Shown here: positions 43,338 to 51,988 of the stretch, one piece after another | Layout: every line of letters begins with the position of its first letter | How positions within the stretch are numbered: the stretch's first letter is position 1 | Source of the DNA: CAXXOK01 sp035353615 | GTDB taxonomy: Bacteria; Bacillota; Clostridia; Christensenellales; Aristaeellaceae | Direction: 5' to 3' | DNA length: 64,000 bases | Assembly (NCBI GenBank): GCA_035353615.1 | Contig: DAOPZY010000016.1 | Span: 4,804 to 68,803, forward strand | The notes under the pieces: generated by a model | The model's database searches: none | The model's input: the letters and a program-made list of their open reading frames with translations, nothing else | Told to the model about the DNA's origin: nothing | Position numbers and translations under genes: made by a program

Positions 43338-44579
43338 ATGAACGGTTTTGCCAACGCGATTCTCTCGCTCCTGTTGGGTTGGCTCCGCTCGCTGTTTAAC
43401 GCCGTATGGGCGCTTTTTAGCAGCGATCACAGCGGCACGCTGGTCAACCTGTTGCGCGGTCACTGGAAACTGATTTTTCTGGTGATGTGCGTGGGCGGCT
43501 TTGTGGTGGATCGCGTCATCTATTTTATCCGCTGGCGTCCCGATTATGTGTGGCGCTCGCGGCACAGACGGCGCGCATACGACAGTGACGATGATTACGC
43601 GCAGCCGGACTATCAACCTGCCCAAAACCGCGCTTCCGCTTACGCCCCGCCTTATTCGCGGGAGACGGACTCCAGCCTGCAACCCTACGCGGAGGACGCT
43701 TACGCGGATATGCCGGAGTATGACGAGCCTCAGCCGCAGGATTTTTACGCGCAAACCAACCGTTATCAGGCGCCGCTCAGGCAGCCCCAGTTCGCGCCCG
43801 CCGCGGCCATGGCGAACCAAACCCCTCCCGCATATGCGCCCGCATGGCCTTCACCCCAGTCGGTCGCGCCCGCGCCTGTTCAGGGAACGCCCCGCAGAAG
43901 CGCCGCCTACGCAAACGGAGCCTTCCGTTCGGATGCGCCCGCCGGTTTTACCCCGGACGCGAGCTTTGCGCCAACCGCTTCCTATCAGGCTTTGCCTGGC
44001 CGTTTGCCGTTGGAGCCGGAGCCGTTTGCCGACGACCCCCGTTTCGATGACGATCCGGCCTATTGGAACGCGCCGCAGGCTCCTTTGGGCGCTTTTTCCC
44101 CAAGCTCAGGCGAGCAGAACATTGCCGCAGGCATCACACCCGAGTTTGGCGCGCCTCAGGCTGAACCCGCCCAATACCTTCAGGATGTGCAAGCCGGCTT
44201 CGCGCCGCAGCCCGCCCCCGAGCAACTGTACGCCCAGCATTCCGACGTGGCGGAGCCGGTGCATCCGGGGCTGGATATTGAAACCTTCCATCAAAACATC
44301 GGCCTGACCGACACGAATGCGCTGGAACGTGTCAGCCGACGCGACGCGGCGGAAGATTATCCCGATTTTGTGCCCTTCACGGTAGCCGCCCAGCCGGATA
44401 CAGCCGAGGCAAAAGCGCGCGGTTTAGGTGCGCTGGCAAAACGGGCCAGAAGCTTCGTAAGCGGGGAGGATGAACGCAACCCGCTGTCCATCCGCGATTT
44501 GCAACCGACCGTTGATATGAAAAACGCCTTTCACGCGCCGGTTTATCCAAAAAAGAAAACGGAAAGCGAGGAGGAGTAA
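43338..44579 (+). CDS. Membrane-anchored, mostly disordered protein of unknown function
   Basis: A 413-residue protein I do not recognise. The N-terminal 30 residues are amphipathic/hydrophobic. A clear membrane helix follows at about 44-63 (LIFLVMCVGGFVVDRVIYFI), then a basic stop-transfer patch (WRSRHRRR). Residues about 75-340 are rich in Pro, Ala, Tyr, Gln and Asp without secondary-structure signals. The last 70 residues are more ordered-looking (ARGLGALAKRARSFVSGEDERNPLSIRDLQ) and end in KKKTESEEE. It lies 24 bases after cdaR and overlaps the next gene by one base, so it belongs to the cdaA operon. A role in cell-envelope or c-di-AMP signalling is only inferred from position. Confidence 0.85.
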   Translation: MNGFANAILSLLLGWLRSLFNAVWALFSSDHSGTLVNLLRGHWKLIFLVMCVGGFVVDRVIYFIRWRPDYVWRSRHRRRAYDSDDDYAQPDYQPAQNRASAYAPPYSRETDSSLQPYAEDAYADMPEYDEPQPQDFYAQTNRYQAPLRQPQFAPAAAMANQTPPAYAPAWPSPQSVAPAPVQGTPRRSAAYANGAFRSDAPAGFTPDASFAPTASYQALPGRLPLEPEPFADDPRFDDDPAYWNAPQAPLGAFSPSSGEQNIAAGITPEFGAPQAEPAQYLQDVQAGFAPQPAPEQLYAQHSDVAEPVHPGLDIETFHQNIGLTDTNALERVSRRDAAEDYPDFVPFTVAAQPDTAEAKARGLGALAKRARSFVSGEDERNPLSIRDLQPTVDMKNAFHAPVYPKKKTESEEE

Positions 44580-45280
44580 TGCTCGCCCTCAACGATATGT
44601 TTTATGTGATCGTCGGCAACTACGGCAGCGGCAAAACCGAGCTGGCCCTCGCGCTGGCGCGCCATCTGAAAAACCGCTCGCAAGGGCGGGTCGCGCTGGT
44701 GGATCTGGATATTGTGAACCCGTACTTTCGCAGTGCGGAGCGTGCCGATTTGCTCCGGCAGGAGGGCATCGAGGTCAAAATGCCCTCCTTTGCCATGTCC
44801 ACGGTGGATATCCCCGCCCTGCCCGCTGAAATTCAGGCTGTGTTTGAACCGGGACGGTACGATCATGTGGTGATCGACGTTGGCGGGGACGATACGGGCG
44901 CTACGGCGCTTGGTCGCTACGCGCCCTTCATCCAACCCATACGGGACCGGATGCGCGTGCTCTATGTGGTAAACGCGTTTCGCCCCCTGTCCGGCACGGT
45001 GGAGGATATCTGCGAGCTGTCCAGCCTGATTCAGGCGCGCGCTCGGCTCACGCCGGACCTGCTTGTAAACAACGCAAACCTTCAGCGGCAAACCACGGCG
45101 GATGATCTGATCGGCGCGCAGGCGTTGCTGCAACAGGTCAGCGAGCGCATTGGCGTGCCCATCGGCATGGTAGCCGGGTATGCCCGCCTACGGGATGCCC
45201 TGCCGGCGGAAATGCGGGAAATTTTCTTTCCCATGGAACCGCTGATGCTCCCCGAGTGGCTGGAGGATGATCTGGCATGA
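44579..45280 (+). CDS. P-loop ATPase, MinD/ParA-CobQ-like
   Basis: A 233-residue SIMIBI-type ATPase. The P-loop is VIVGNYGSGKTELALALA (about 10-27), with LVDLDIVNPYFRSAERADLL and VIDVGGDDTGATALGRY in the positions of switch I and Walker B. It lacks the deviant lysine K-G-G-x-x-K of true ParA/MinD. Its partner is unknown. GAGGAGG lies before the ATG at 44579, and it overlaps the upstream and downstream genes by one and four bases. Confidence 0.82.
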   Translation: MLALNDMFYVIVGNYGSGKTELALALARHLKNRSQGRVALVDLDIVNPYFRSAERADLLRQEGIEVKMPSFAMSTVDIPALPAEIQAVFEPGRYDHVVIDVGGDDTGATALGRYAPFIQPIRDRMRVLYVVNAFRPLSGTVEDICELSSLIQARARLTPDLLVNNANLQRQTTADDLIGAQALLQQVSERIGVPIGMVAGYARLRDALPAEMREIFFPMEPLMLPEWLEDDLA

Positions 45281-46641
45281 CCCAGCCGCCCCTGCCGCAG
45301 GCGTTTGCGCGCCGTATTCAAAGCCAGCTGGGCGAGGACGGCCCCGCCTATTTTGAGGCGATGAGTCAGCCTCCGCAAAGGGGACTGCGCCTGAACCCCG
45401 CCCGTAACCCCGACGCGCCCCCAGCCGAATGGATCGAGGGGCTTTTGGAGCCTATACCCTGGTCTGCGGACAGTTATTACCTCGCGCTGGACAGCGCCGC
45501 CGGTTCCGCGCCATTGCATGAGGCCGGCGCCTATTATTTGCAGGAGCCTAGCGCCATGGCCCCCGCGACCGTGCTGGCCGCGCGCCCCGGGGAAACGGTG
45601 CTGGACCTTTGCGCCGCGCCGGGTGGAAAAAGCACGCAGCTTGCGGCCGCCATGGCGGGGCAGGGCACGCTGGTATGCAACGAGCCGGTGCCCTCGCGGG
45701 CGCAAATTCTGAGCCGCAACCTCGAACGCATGGGAGCGACCAACGCGTTGGCAGTATGCGCCGATCCGGCCCAACTGGCGGAGCGCTGGCCGCGCATGTT
45801 TGACGCGATCCTGGTGGACGCGCCTTGCAGCGGCGAGGGGATGTTTCGCCGCCATCCGGAAACACGCCTGGAGTGGCGCGAAGAAGCGCCCGTCCGGTGC
45901 GCCCTCAGGCAGGCGAACATCCTGCAAAGCGCCTGCGCGATGCTCCGGGTCGGCGGGCGGCTGTGCTACTCCACCTGCACCCTCAACCGCGAGGAAAATG
46001 AGGATACGATTGCGGCGCTGTTGCGCCAGCACCCCGAAATGGCAGCCGTGGATTTTACGCTGCCCCTTGGGGATGGGCGCGCGCGCGAATCCCAACAGGG
46101 CGCTATGCGGCTGTATCCGCATCAGCTGCGCGGCGAAGGGCATTTTATCGCCCTCCTGCAAAAAACCGCGCCGTCCGCATCGGAAAAAGGCCCGCCCGGT
46201 GAGCTGTTCACCCCCGCGCAAGCCCTGTTGCCCCCACCAAAAGCGACAGCGGAAGCGTTTGCCGCCTTCTGGCCGGAGGTATCCGATCAGCCCTGCCCGG
46301 TTCCCAACGCCGCGCTCGGCGACACGTTGCTATGCGCGCCGATGCTGCCGCCCCTCAGAGGTTTGCGCGTGCTGCGAGCCGGTCTGGCGCTTGGGCAGGC
46401 CAAAGGCCGCGTATGGATGCCCGACCACGCGCTTGCGATGGCGGCGCGAGCCTTTCCGTTGCGCAATGTGCCGCTTACCCCCGCGCAAGCCTCCGCATAT
46501 CTTCGCGGAGAGGCGCTCCCCGCCCCGGAAGGGTTCCGCGGGTATGCGACGGTCACGTTGCACGGGCTTGCGCTCGGTTTTGTCAAGGCAAGCGACGGAT
46601 GGCTTAAGAATCATTATCCCAAGGGGCTCAGGCGACCCTGA
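45277..46641 (+). CDS. RsmB/Nop2/Sun-family rRNA cytosine-C5 methyltransferase
   Basis: A 454-residue m5C methyltransferase. The SAM-binding site is VLDLCAAPGGKSTQLAAAMAG (about 108-128). Motif IV is ILVDAPCSGEGMFRRHPETR with the resolving Cys, and motif VI is LCYSTCTLNREENED with the catalytic Cys. The C-terminal third (about 310-454) resembles the RsmF/YebU RNA-binding extension, so 16S rRNA is the likely target. It overlaps the ATPase gene by four bases. Confidence 0.93.
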   Translation: MTQPPLPQAFARRIQSQLGEDGPAYFEAMSQPPQRGLRLNPARNPDAPPAEWIEGLLEPIPWSADSYYLALDSAAGSAPLHEAGAYYLQEPSAMAPATVLAARPGETVLDLCAAPGGKSTQLAAAMAGQGTLVCNEPVPSRAQILSRNLERMGATNALAVCADPAQLAERWPRMFDAILVDAPCSGEGMFRRHPETRLEWREEAPVRCALRQANILQSACAMLRVGGRLCYSTCTLNREENEDTIAALLRQHPEMAAVDFTLPLGDGRARESQQGAMRLYPHQLRGEGHFIALLQKTAPSASEKGPPGELFTPAQALLPPPKATAEAFAAFWPEVSDQPCPVPNAALGDTLLCAPMLPPLRGLRVLRAGLALGQAKGRVWMPDHALAMAARAFPLRNVPLTPAQASAYLRGEALPAPEGFRGYATVTLHGLALGFVKASDGWLKNHYPKGLRRP

Positions 46642-46664
46642 CCCCAAAGGCCGAAGGAGCATGT

Positions 46665-47606
46665 ATGGAAAAAATCACGCTGAAGGGAACTCGCTTACAG
46701 GTAAGCCGCCTGTGCATCGGGGGGTGCCCCGCCGGGGAATACGGCTGGGGTAATGTATCACGCGGCGATGTGGAGCGAGCCATGTTACACGCGGTGGAGA
46801 TCGGGGTCAATTTTTTTGATACCGCCGACACCTACGGCTTAGGGCGCAGCGAAGAAACGCTGGGCGAAACGTTGAAAAGCCACCGGCAGGAGGTTGTGCT
46901 CGCCACCAAATTTGGCGTGCGGGTTGAAAACCACAAAACCTTTTTTGACAACAGCCCCGCGTATATCGATCAGGCGCTGTCCGCCAGCCTCAAGCGCCTG
47001 CAAACCGACCATATCGACCTGTATCAGGTGCATTATCTGGACTCGGTTACCCCCATTGCCGAAATGATGGAGGCGTTGCTGCGCCGTCAGGAAAAAGGCG
47101 ATATCCTCGCCATCGGCCTTAGCAACATCCACGCGGACGCGGTCCCCGAGCTGCTGCCCTACCGGGACCGCATCGCCACTTTCCAGAACCATTTCAGCCT
47201 TGCGCACAGGGATGATGAAACCGCCATGCGGCAAATTGCGGACGCGCTGGCCATCGCGCCCCTCACGTGGGGCAGCCTTGGGCAGGGAATCCTGACCGGA
47301 AAATACGGCGCGGATGTGCATTTTGAAGCCAACGACCGCCGCAGCCGCGAGGTATACGATAATTTCTACGGCGACAAGCTCCGTAAAAACCTGCGGATTG
47401 TGGAGGCAATGCGCCCGATTGCCAAAGCGCACGGCGTGCCGCTCGCCAGCGTAGCGGTGCGCTGGATCCTGGACGAATTGCCCAATAGCGTCGTCATCAC
47501 CGGCGTTAAAGCTCCCCAGCAGGCGGAGGATAACGCGCTGGCCATGACGTTTACCCTCACGGATGCGGAGCGTTCGGCGCTGAATGAGATTTCCGCCAAC
47601 GCATAA
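46665..47606 (+). CDS. Aldo/keto reductase
   Basis: A 313-residue NADPH-type oxidoreductase. The tetrad can be placed: D and Y in FFDTADTYGLGRSEETLGE (about 49-67), K in VVLATKFGVRV, and H in LYQVHYLDSV. The C-terminal cofactor region is VVITGVKAPQQAEDNALAM. The natural substrate is not predictable. It ends the run of plus-strand genes that starts at cdaA, 23 bases after the methyltransferase gene. Confidence 0.93.
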   Translation: MEKITLKGTRLQVSRLCIGGCPAGEYGWGNVSRGDVERAMLHAVEIGVNFFDTADTYGLGRSEETLGETLKSHRQEVVLATKFGVRVENHKTFFDNSPAYIDQALSASLKRLQTDHIDLYQVHYLDSVTPIAEMMEALLRRQEKGDILAIGLSNIHADAVPELLPYRDRIATFQNHFSLAHRDDETAMRQIADALAIAPLTWGSLGQGILTGKYGADVHFEANDRRSREVYDNFYGDKLRKNLRIVEAMRPIAKAHGVPLASVAVRWILDELPNSVVITGVKAPQQAEDNALAMTFTLTDAERSALNEISANA

Positions 47607-47629
47607 CGCAAGCGGCACAGGTACAGCAT

Positions 47630-47760
47630 CCGCACACAGTCACAGTGCCCGCACACAGTCACGGCAACCGCACACAGCGGCAACCGAACACAGTAACGGG
47701 AACCGCACACAGTAACGGCAGCCGCACACAGCCTCAGTGCCCGCACACAGCCAAAAGCCC
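47630..47760. repeat. 19-bp tandem repeat array
   Basis: Seven units begin CCGCACACAG or CCGAACACAG at 47630, 47649, 47668, 47684, 47703, 47722 and 47741. Spacing is 19 bases except for one 16-base unit. Unit sequences differ at a few positions. It lies between the convergent aldo/keto reductase and acyl-CoA synthetase genes and runs into a larger duplication. Confidence 0.9.
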
Positions 47761-47809
47761 GTCGACGTTTGATAAACCTACGGGTTTCTGATGGTTGTTT
47801 AGCCGTGGA

Positions 47810-47894
47810 TCACAGCCTGAGCAGGCCCTGCTCATCCAACTGCCATTCCGGGTTGCAGGCAACCTCCCAGTAATAGCCGTCCGGGTCGGAAAAA
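47810..47894 (-). pseudogene. Duplicated 3' fragment of acyl-CoA synthetase-VOC gene
   Basis: Reading minus from 47894, it encodes FSDPDGYYWEVACNPEWQ and then LDEQGLLRL with a stop, matching the real C-terminus except W to C and K to R. It has no start and no upstream domain, so it is a non-functional remnant of the 170-bp duplication. Confidence 0.85.
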
Positions 47895-47922
47895 CACACA
47901 GCCTCAGTGCCCGCACACAGCC

Positions 47923-47959
47923 AAAAGCCCGTCGGCGTTTGATACGCCTACGGGCTTTT
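47923..47959 (-). terminator. Terminator of the synthetase-VOC gene
   Basis: AAAAGCCCGTCGGCG faces CGCCTACGGGCTTTT across a seven-base loop, with one mismatch. It sits 20 bases after the stop codon. The upstream copy at 47753-47789 is decayed, with a weaker stem. Confidence 0.8.
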
Positions 47960-47979
47960 GATGGTTGTTTAGCCGCGGG

Positions 47980-50073
47980 TTACAGCTTGAGCAGGCCCTG
48001 CTCATCCAACTGCCATTCCGGGTTCCAGGCAACCTCCCAGTAATAGCCGTCCGGGTCGGAAAAATACGCGTGATAGCCGCCCCAGAACGCATCCTGCGGT
48101 TCCTTCACAATTTGCGCGCCCGCGCTTCTGGCCAGCTCGATCACGCGGCGCACTTCCTCGCGGGAAGCCGCGTTGTAGGCAAGCGTGATACCCCCAAACC
48201 CTTGCGCGATGGCGGGCGGATGTTCCGCGCTGATATCCTGCGCCAGCAGTTGCAGGGGATACAGCTCCAACTTCGTGCCCGGCGTGCTGAAGAACACCAC
48301 CTGCGGGGTATCGCTCTTTTCCTTGGTGCGGAAGCCCAGCCCGTCCCGGTAAAAACGGATCGACAACGCCATATCGCGCACGCCCAGGCAAATCACGTTC
48401 ACGCGGTTGACGCGCTCACGCATTTCCTCATCCTGATTGCGAATCAGCTTGCGTTGAATTTTCCCGCTGATGGTTTTGGGCAATTCATCTACAAACTCAA
48501 TGATGCGCGGATATTTATAGGGCGCGGTGACGGTTTTCACATGCTCCTGAAGCTCGCGTTTCAGTTCGTCGCTCGGTTCGTACCCCCGGTTGCGCACCAG
48601 CACGATGGTCGCCTTCACCACCTGCCCGCGTTCCGGATGCGGCACGGCGGTAATCGCGCATTCCATCACGGCGGGGTGGGTCATCAGCGCGCTTTCCACT
48701 TCAAAAGGCCCAATGCGGTAACCGCTGGACTTAATGACATCGTCGCTGCGGCCAATGAAAAAGTAGTACCCTTCCACATCGCGCCACGCCATATCGCCGG
48801 TATGGTACAGGTCGTTGTAAAACACCTCGTCGGTCAGGTTCTGGCTGCGATAGTAGCCCATAAACAGGCCCGGGGGATGCCCGTGGTGCATGCGAATGCA
48901 AATTTCGCCCTCCACGCCGTCCTCCACATCGTTGCCGGCTTCGTCCACCAGAGCGATGTCGTAGGCAGGGGAAGGTTTGCCGGTGCTGCCCGCCTTGGGT
49001 TGCATCCATTTGCTGGTCATCAGCAGGGGGGTTGTTTCGCTTTGGCCGAACGCCTCGTGAATCTGCACCCCCGTCGCTTTATAAAACTGCTCGTAAACCT
49101 CGGGGTTGAGCGGCTCGCCCGCGCAGTTCGCCCAGCGGAGCGCGCTCAGGTCGTAGAGGCTCATATCTTCCTTAATCATAAACCGGTACACGGTCGGCGG
49201 GGCGCAAAACGCGGTGACCCGGTATTTCACGAGGCATGCCAGCATATCGGCAGCCACAAAACGGTCAAAATCGTACACAAAGAGGGTCGCGCCGCAGATC
49301 CACTGACCGTACAGCTTACCCCATCCGGCCTTGGCCCACCCGGTATCCGCCACCGCGATGTGGATATCCTCATCCCCCACGTTGTGCCAGTAGTAGGCGG
49401 TCACGGTTTGGGCAATGGGGTAAACCCAGTTATGCACGGCCATTTTGGGCATGCCGGTTGTGCCGCTGGTAAAGTACATCAGCATGATGTCCTCATTGGC
49501 GGGCAACACCTCAGGCTTTTCCCAATGTTCATCCGCCGCTTCCAGCAGCCGGTCAAAATCAAGGAAGCCTTCCGCCTCCCCAAGCGTATACAGGGCGGTG
49601 ATGGTATCGCATTCCGCGCCGGCCGCGAGCACATGCGCCTGCACCTCCGGCTCCTCCACGCAGAGGATCGCCTTGGCGCCGCTGGAATGCACACGGTACA
49701 CGATATCCTTTTTTTGCAGTTGCGCCGTAGCCGGGATGAGCACGCAGCCCAGCTTTAACAACCCCAGCGCCGCGATCCAGTACTGGTAGCGGCGCTTGAG
49801 CATCAGAAGCACCGGGTCGCCCCGGGTCAGCCCCTGAGCCTTAAACACGTTTGCCGCCCGGTTGCTCAGGCGGCTGAATTCCCCAAAGGTAAACGTGCGC
49901 TCCTGCCCGGCCACGTTGCACCAGATCATGGCGCGTTTGTCCGGCGAGATGCGCGCGTACTCATCCACAACGTCGTAGGCAAAATGAAAGTGCCTTGGGA
50001 TGTTCAGCTGAAAATGCTTTTCAAAATCCTCCTGGGAGGTAAAATCCGTTCGTATGTAACGATCAGCCAGCAT
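47980..50073 (-). CDS. Acyl-CoA synthetase (AMP-forming) fused to a C-terminal glyoxalase/VOC domain
   Basis: A 697-residue protein. Residues 1-550 form an acetyl/medium-chain acyl-CoA synthetase-like adenylating enzyme: MYFTSGTTGMPKMAVHN (A3 motif), EAFGQSETTPLL, YHTGDMAWRDVEGYYFFIGRSDD and the catalytic lysine in LPKTISGKIQRKLIR. Residues about 558-697 form a VOC domain (NVICLGVRDMALSIRFYRDGLGF, YFSDPDGYYWEVAWNPEW). AMP-ligase domains normally end near the GKIQRK motif, so the fusion is unusual. The frame is uninterrupted across the join. AAGGAAGG precedes the ATG. The XRE-cupin regulator gene is directly upstream. Confidence 0.92.
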   Translation of the reverse strand: MLADRYIRTDFTSQEDFEKHFQLNIPRHFHFAYDVVDEYARISPDKRAMIWCNVAGQERTFTFGEFSRLSNRAANVFKAQGLTRGDPVLLMLKRRYQYWIAALGLLKLGCVLIPATAQLQKKDIVYRVHSSGAKAILCVEEPEVQAHVLAAGAECDTITALYTLGEAEGFLDFDRLLEAADEHWEKPEVLPANEDIMLMYFTSGTTGMPKMAVHNWVYPIAQTVTAYYWHNVGDEDIHIAVADTGWAKAGWGKLYGQWICGATLFVYDFDRFVAADMLACLVKYRVTAFCAPPTVYRFMIKEDMSLYDLSALRWANCAGEPLNPEVYEQFYKATGVQIHEAFGQSETTPLLMTSKWMQPKAGSTGKPSPAYDIALVDEAGNDVEDGVEGEICIRMHHGHPPGLFMGYYRSQNLTDEVFYNDLYHTGDMAWRDVEGYYFFIGRSDDVIKSSGYRIGPFEVESALMTHPAVMECAITAVPHPERGQVVKATIVLVRNRGYEPSDELKRELQEHVKTVTAPYKYPRIIEFVDELPKTISGKIQRKLIRNQDEEMRERVNRVNVICLGVRDMALSIRFYRDGLGFRTKEKSDTPQVVFFSTPGTKLELYPLQLLAQDISAEHPPAIAQGFGGITLAYNAASREEVRRVIELARSAGAQIVKEPQDAFWGGYHAYFSDPDGYYWEVAWNPEWQLDEQGLLKL

Positions 50074-50237
50074 GTTTGGCCTTCCTTTCCTTTTTCGGGT
50101 AAGGGCCTATGCCCGCATTAATACCGGTTGCTTTTTAGCTCCTGCCAGACCGCCGCTTCATTCGCGCAACGCGCTACCGTAACAGAGCGACTCCGGTACA
50201 AAAACACAGGCGATAAGCTCGCGACCGTTCCATCCGC

Positions 50238-50792
50238 TTATGGGATCACCATGGCCAAGAAGTGGACCGGCTCGTCGCCAACCGCCTGCATCGCGTGCGG
50301 CGTGTGACTGTCGTAATATACGCTGTCGCCGGGGTTCAGCACCACATCGTTTTTCCCGATCACGATGCGCATCACGCCGGAAAGCACATAATCAAACTCC
50401 TGCCCGTCATGGCTGTTGGGCACCAGTTCCTCGTTGACACCGACGGGCACAGTCACATACAGCGGTTCAATTTTGCGGTGAGCAAAATTATAGCCCAAAT
50501 TCTTGTACACATACTGATCGTGGCGGGTAATATCCTGCCCCTTGCCGGCGCGGGTGATGCTCAGCACGTTCATGCGCGGAGTTTCGCCCGTTAAAAGCTC
50601 GGTCATATCCACATGGAATACCTCGCCAACTTTGACCAGAAAGCTGATGGGAATGTCGATCTCACCGGATTCGATCTTACGGTATTCATCCACCGATACG
50701 TCCAGCGCGGCCGCCATTCTTTCGACCGTGTAGTCCGAGATCTCGCGAAGATCCAATATACGCATAGCGATCTGCTTCACTTGGTCGGACAC
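50238..50792 (-). CDS. XRE-family regulator with C-terminal cupin
   Basis: A 184-residue regulator. The helix-turn-helix is at about 10-65 (YTVERMAAALDVSVDEYRKIESGEIDIPISFLVKVGEVF), and the cupin at about 105-184 (HDGQEFDYVLSGVMRIVIG, LNPGDSVYYDSHTPHAMQAVG). It starts with GTG at 50792 with GAGGAGG about ten bases upstream. This regulator type often accompanies AMP-binding synthetase genes in Clostridia, so it probably controls the gene that follows, perhaps with an acyl or carboxylate ligand. Confidence 0.93.
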   Translation of the reverse strand: MSDQVKQIAMRILDLREISDYTVERMAAALDVSVDEYRKIESGEIDIPISFLVKVGEVFHVDMTELLTGETPRMNVLSITRAGKGQDITRHDQYVYKNLGYNFAHRKIEPLYVTVPVGVNEELVPNSHDGQEFDYVLSGVMRIVIGKNDVVLNPGDSVYYDSHTPHAMQAVGDEPVHFLAMVIP

Positions 50793-50839
50793 TGTGGGTG
50801 CGCCTCCTCTTTACGCCAATCCTTGGCTCAGTTTGCAAC

Positions 50840-50868
50840 ATTATACTCAAAAAAGGTCCATCCCGCAA
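50840..50868 (-). promoter_or_regulatory. Promoter of XRE-cupin/synthetase unit
   Basis: Minus-strand TTGCGG (50868-50863), 17-base spacer, TATAAT (50845-50840). Confidence 0.75.
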
Positions 50869-50962
50869 GCCAAACCTGCCCGCAAGGCCGGGCGCGGCGG
50901 GGCCTGACAACCGCGAAGGCTTTTCGGCAGGCTGAACCCAATCCCCCCGAGGGCAAGCGGCT

Positions 50963-51988
50963 TTATTCGGTCGCCCCGTTCAGTATTCCTTCCAGTTGGA
51001 ACATCGCGGTTTCCGCGCTGCCTTCCTGCGGGGTTCTGCCGGACTTGAGCCGAAATTCCAGCTCAAACAGGTAATCGTAAGCGGCCTGTAACCGCGCTTT
51101 GGGATAGCGACGCGCCTGCGAAAGCGTTCGCTGCACCGCGAAAGGCGGTAGCCCCAACGCAGAGGCAATCGACGCCTGCGGCGCGCGTTCCTCCGTCAGG
51201 CATTTGGCATGGTACAGGATGCGGTACTGCCGCAAAAGCATGGCCAGCACCATAAACCGATCCTCCCCGCCTTCCAGCACCGCCTGCAAAAGCCTGAGCG
51301 TCTCGCCGCTACGGCCGGAAACCTGCGCGTCCACCATCTGGAACACAGTGCATTCCAGCGATTTCACACACACCGCGTCAATGTCCTCATCGACGATTTG
51401 CTCGCGTTCCCCCGCGTAGCCAATCAGCTTTTCCATTTCCTGCTTGAGCAGCGCCGCGTCGTGCCCCACGGTAAAAATCAGCTTTTGCGCGGTGTTCAGA
51501 TCCATCTTTTTTTTCTGGGTCATCAGCGTCCGCATAGCCCAATTGGCGGCTTCCGCATCGCCCATAGGGGAAAAATCCACAATCGCCTCAGCTTTTTTGA
51601 AAACGCCATAAAGGCTTTTGCGCGCGTCCGCCTTGCCCCGCACCGCAAACACCAGGCAGGTGCCGGGCGATTGGCGGCCCAAATAGGTTTTCATGGCCTC
51701 CAGCTTCGCGTCGTCCGCTTTTTTGGCGGTTGTGAGCAAATCGCATTCCCGAACTACGACCACCCGCTTTTCCGATAAAAAGGGCAACGTTTCCGACGCG
51801 GCGATCAGCTCATCCGCGCCCGGGTTTTCCAGCTCAGTCAGGTTCATCGCTTCCAGCCCGGCAGGCAACAGTTGCCCGCACAGCCGCGCAATCGCCTGCG
51901 CCTTAATGTATTCCTCCGAGCCTTCGAACAGGTAGCAAGGCTTCAGGTTGCCCGCCTTGACCGCCTCAAAAAAATCGTTATGGTTCAT
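50963..51988 (-). CDS. holA: DNA polymerase III, delta subunit
   Basis: A 341-residue clamp-loader subunit. It shows the HolA pattern: FFEAVKAGNLKPCYLFEGSEEYIKAQAIARL at the start, LPFLSEKRVVVVREC, LNTAQKLIFTVGHDAALLKQEMEKLIGYAG, and a C-terminal LSQARRYPKARLQAAYDYLFELEFRLKSG. It opens the beta clamp during loading. The ATG at 51988 has GGAGG six bases upstream inside the end of comEC, an 11-base overlap. holA after comEC is a standard Firmicutes order. Confidence 0.95.
   Translation of the reverse strand: MNHNDFFEAVKAGNLKPCYLFEGSEEYIKAQAIARLCGQLLPAGLEAMNLTELENPGADELIAASETLPFLSEKRVVVVRECDLLTTAKKADDAKLEAMKTYLGRQSPGTCLVFAVRGKADARKSLYGVFKKAEAIVDFSPMGDAEAANWAMRTLMTQKKKMDLNTAQKLIFTVGHDAALLKQEMEKLIGYAGEREQIVDEDIDAVCVKSLECTVFQMVDAQVSGRSGETLRLLQAVLEGGEDRFMVLAMLLRQYRILYHAKCLTEERAPQASIASALGLPPFAVQRTLSQARRYPKARLQAAYDYLFELEFRLKSGRTPQEGSAETAMFQLEGILNGATE

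Larger units (their letters stand above)
47725..48064. repeat. 170-bp tandem duplication including a gene 3' end
   Basis: Bases 47725-47894 are repeated at 47895-48064 with about ten differences. Each unit holds the last two 19-bp array units, a terminator palindrome, and the final 85 bases of the synthetase-VOC gene. The second unit is the live gene end. Confidence 0.92.

Noticed and set aside
47630..47760. Origin-like or iteron array of 19-bp units.
   Set aside because: No replication initiator, AT-rich unwinding region or DnaA boxes are nearby; it lies between convergent genes and merges with a duplication.
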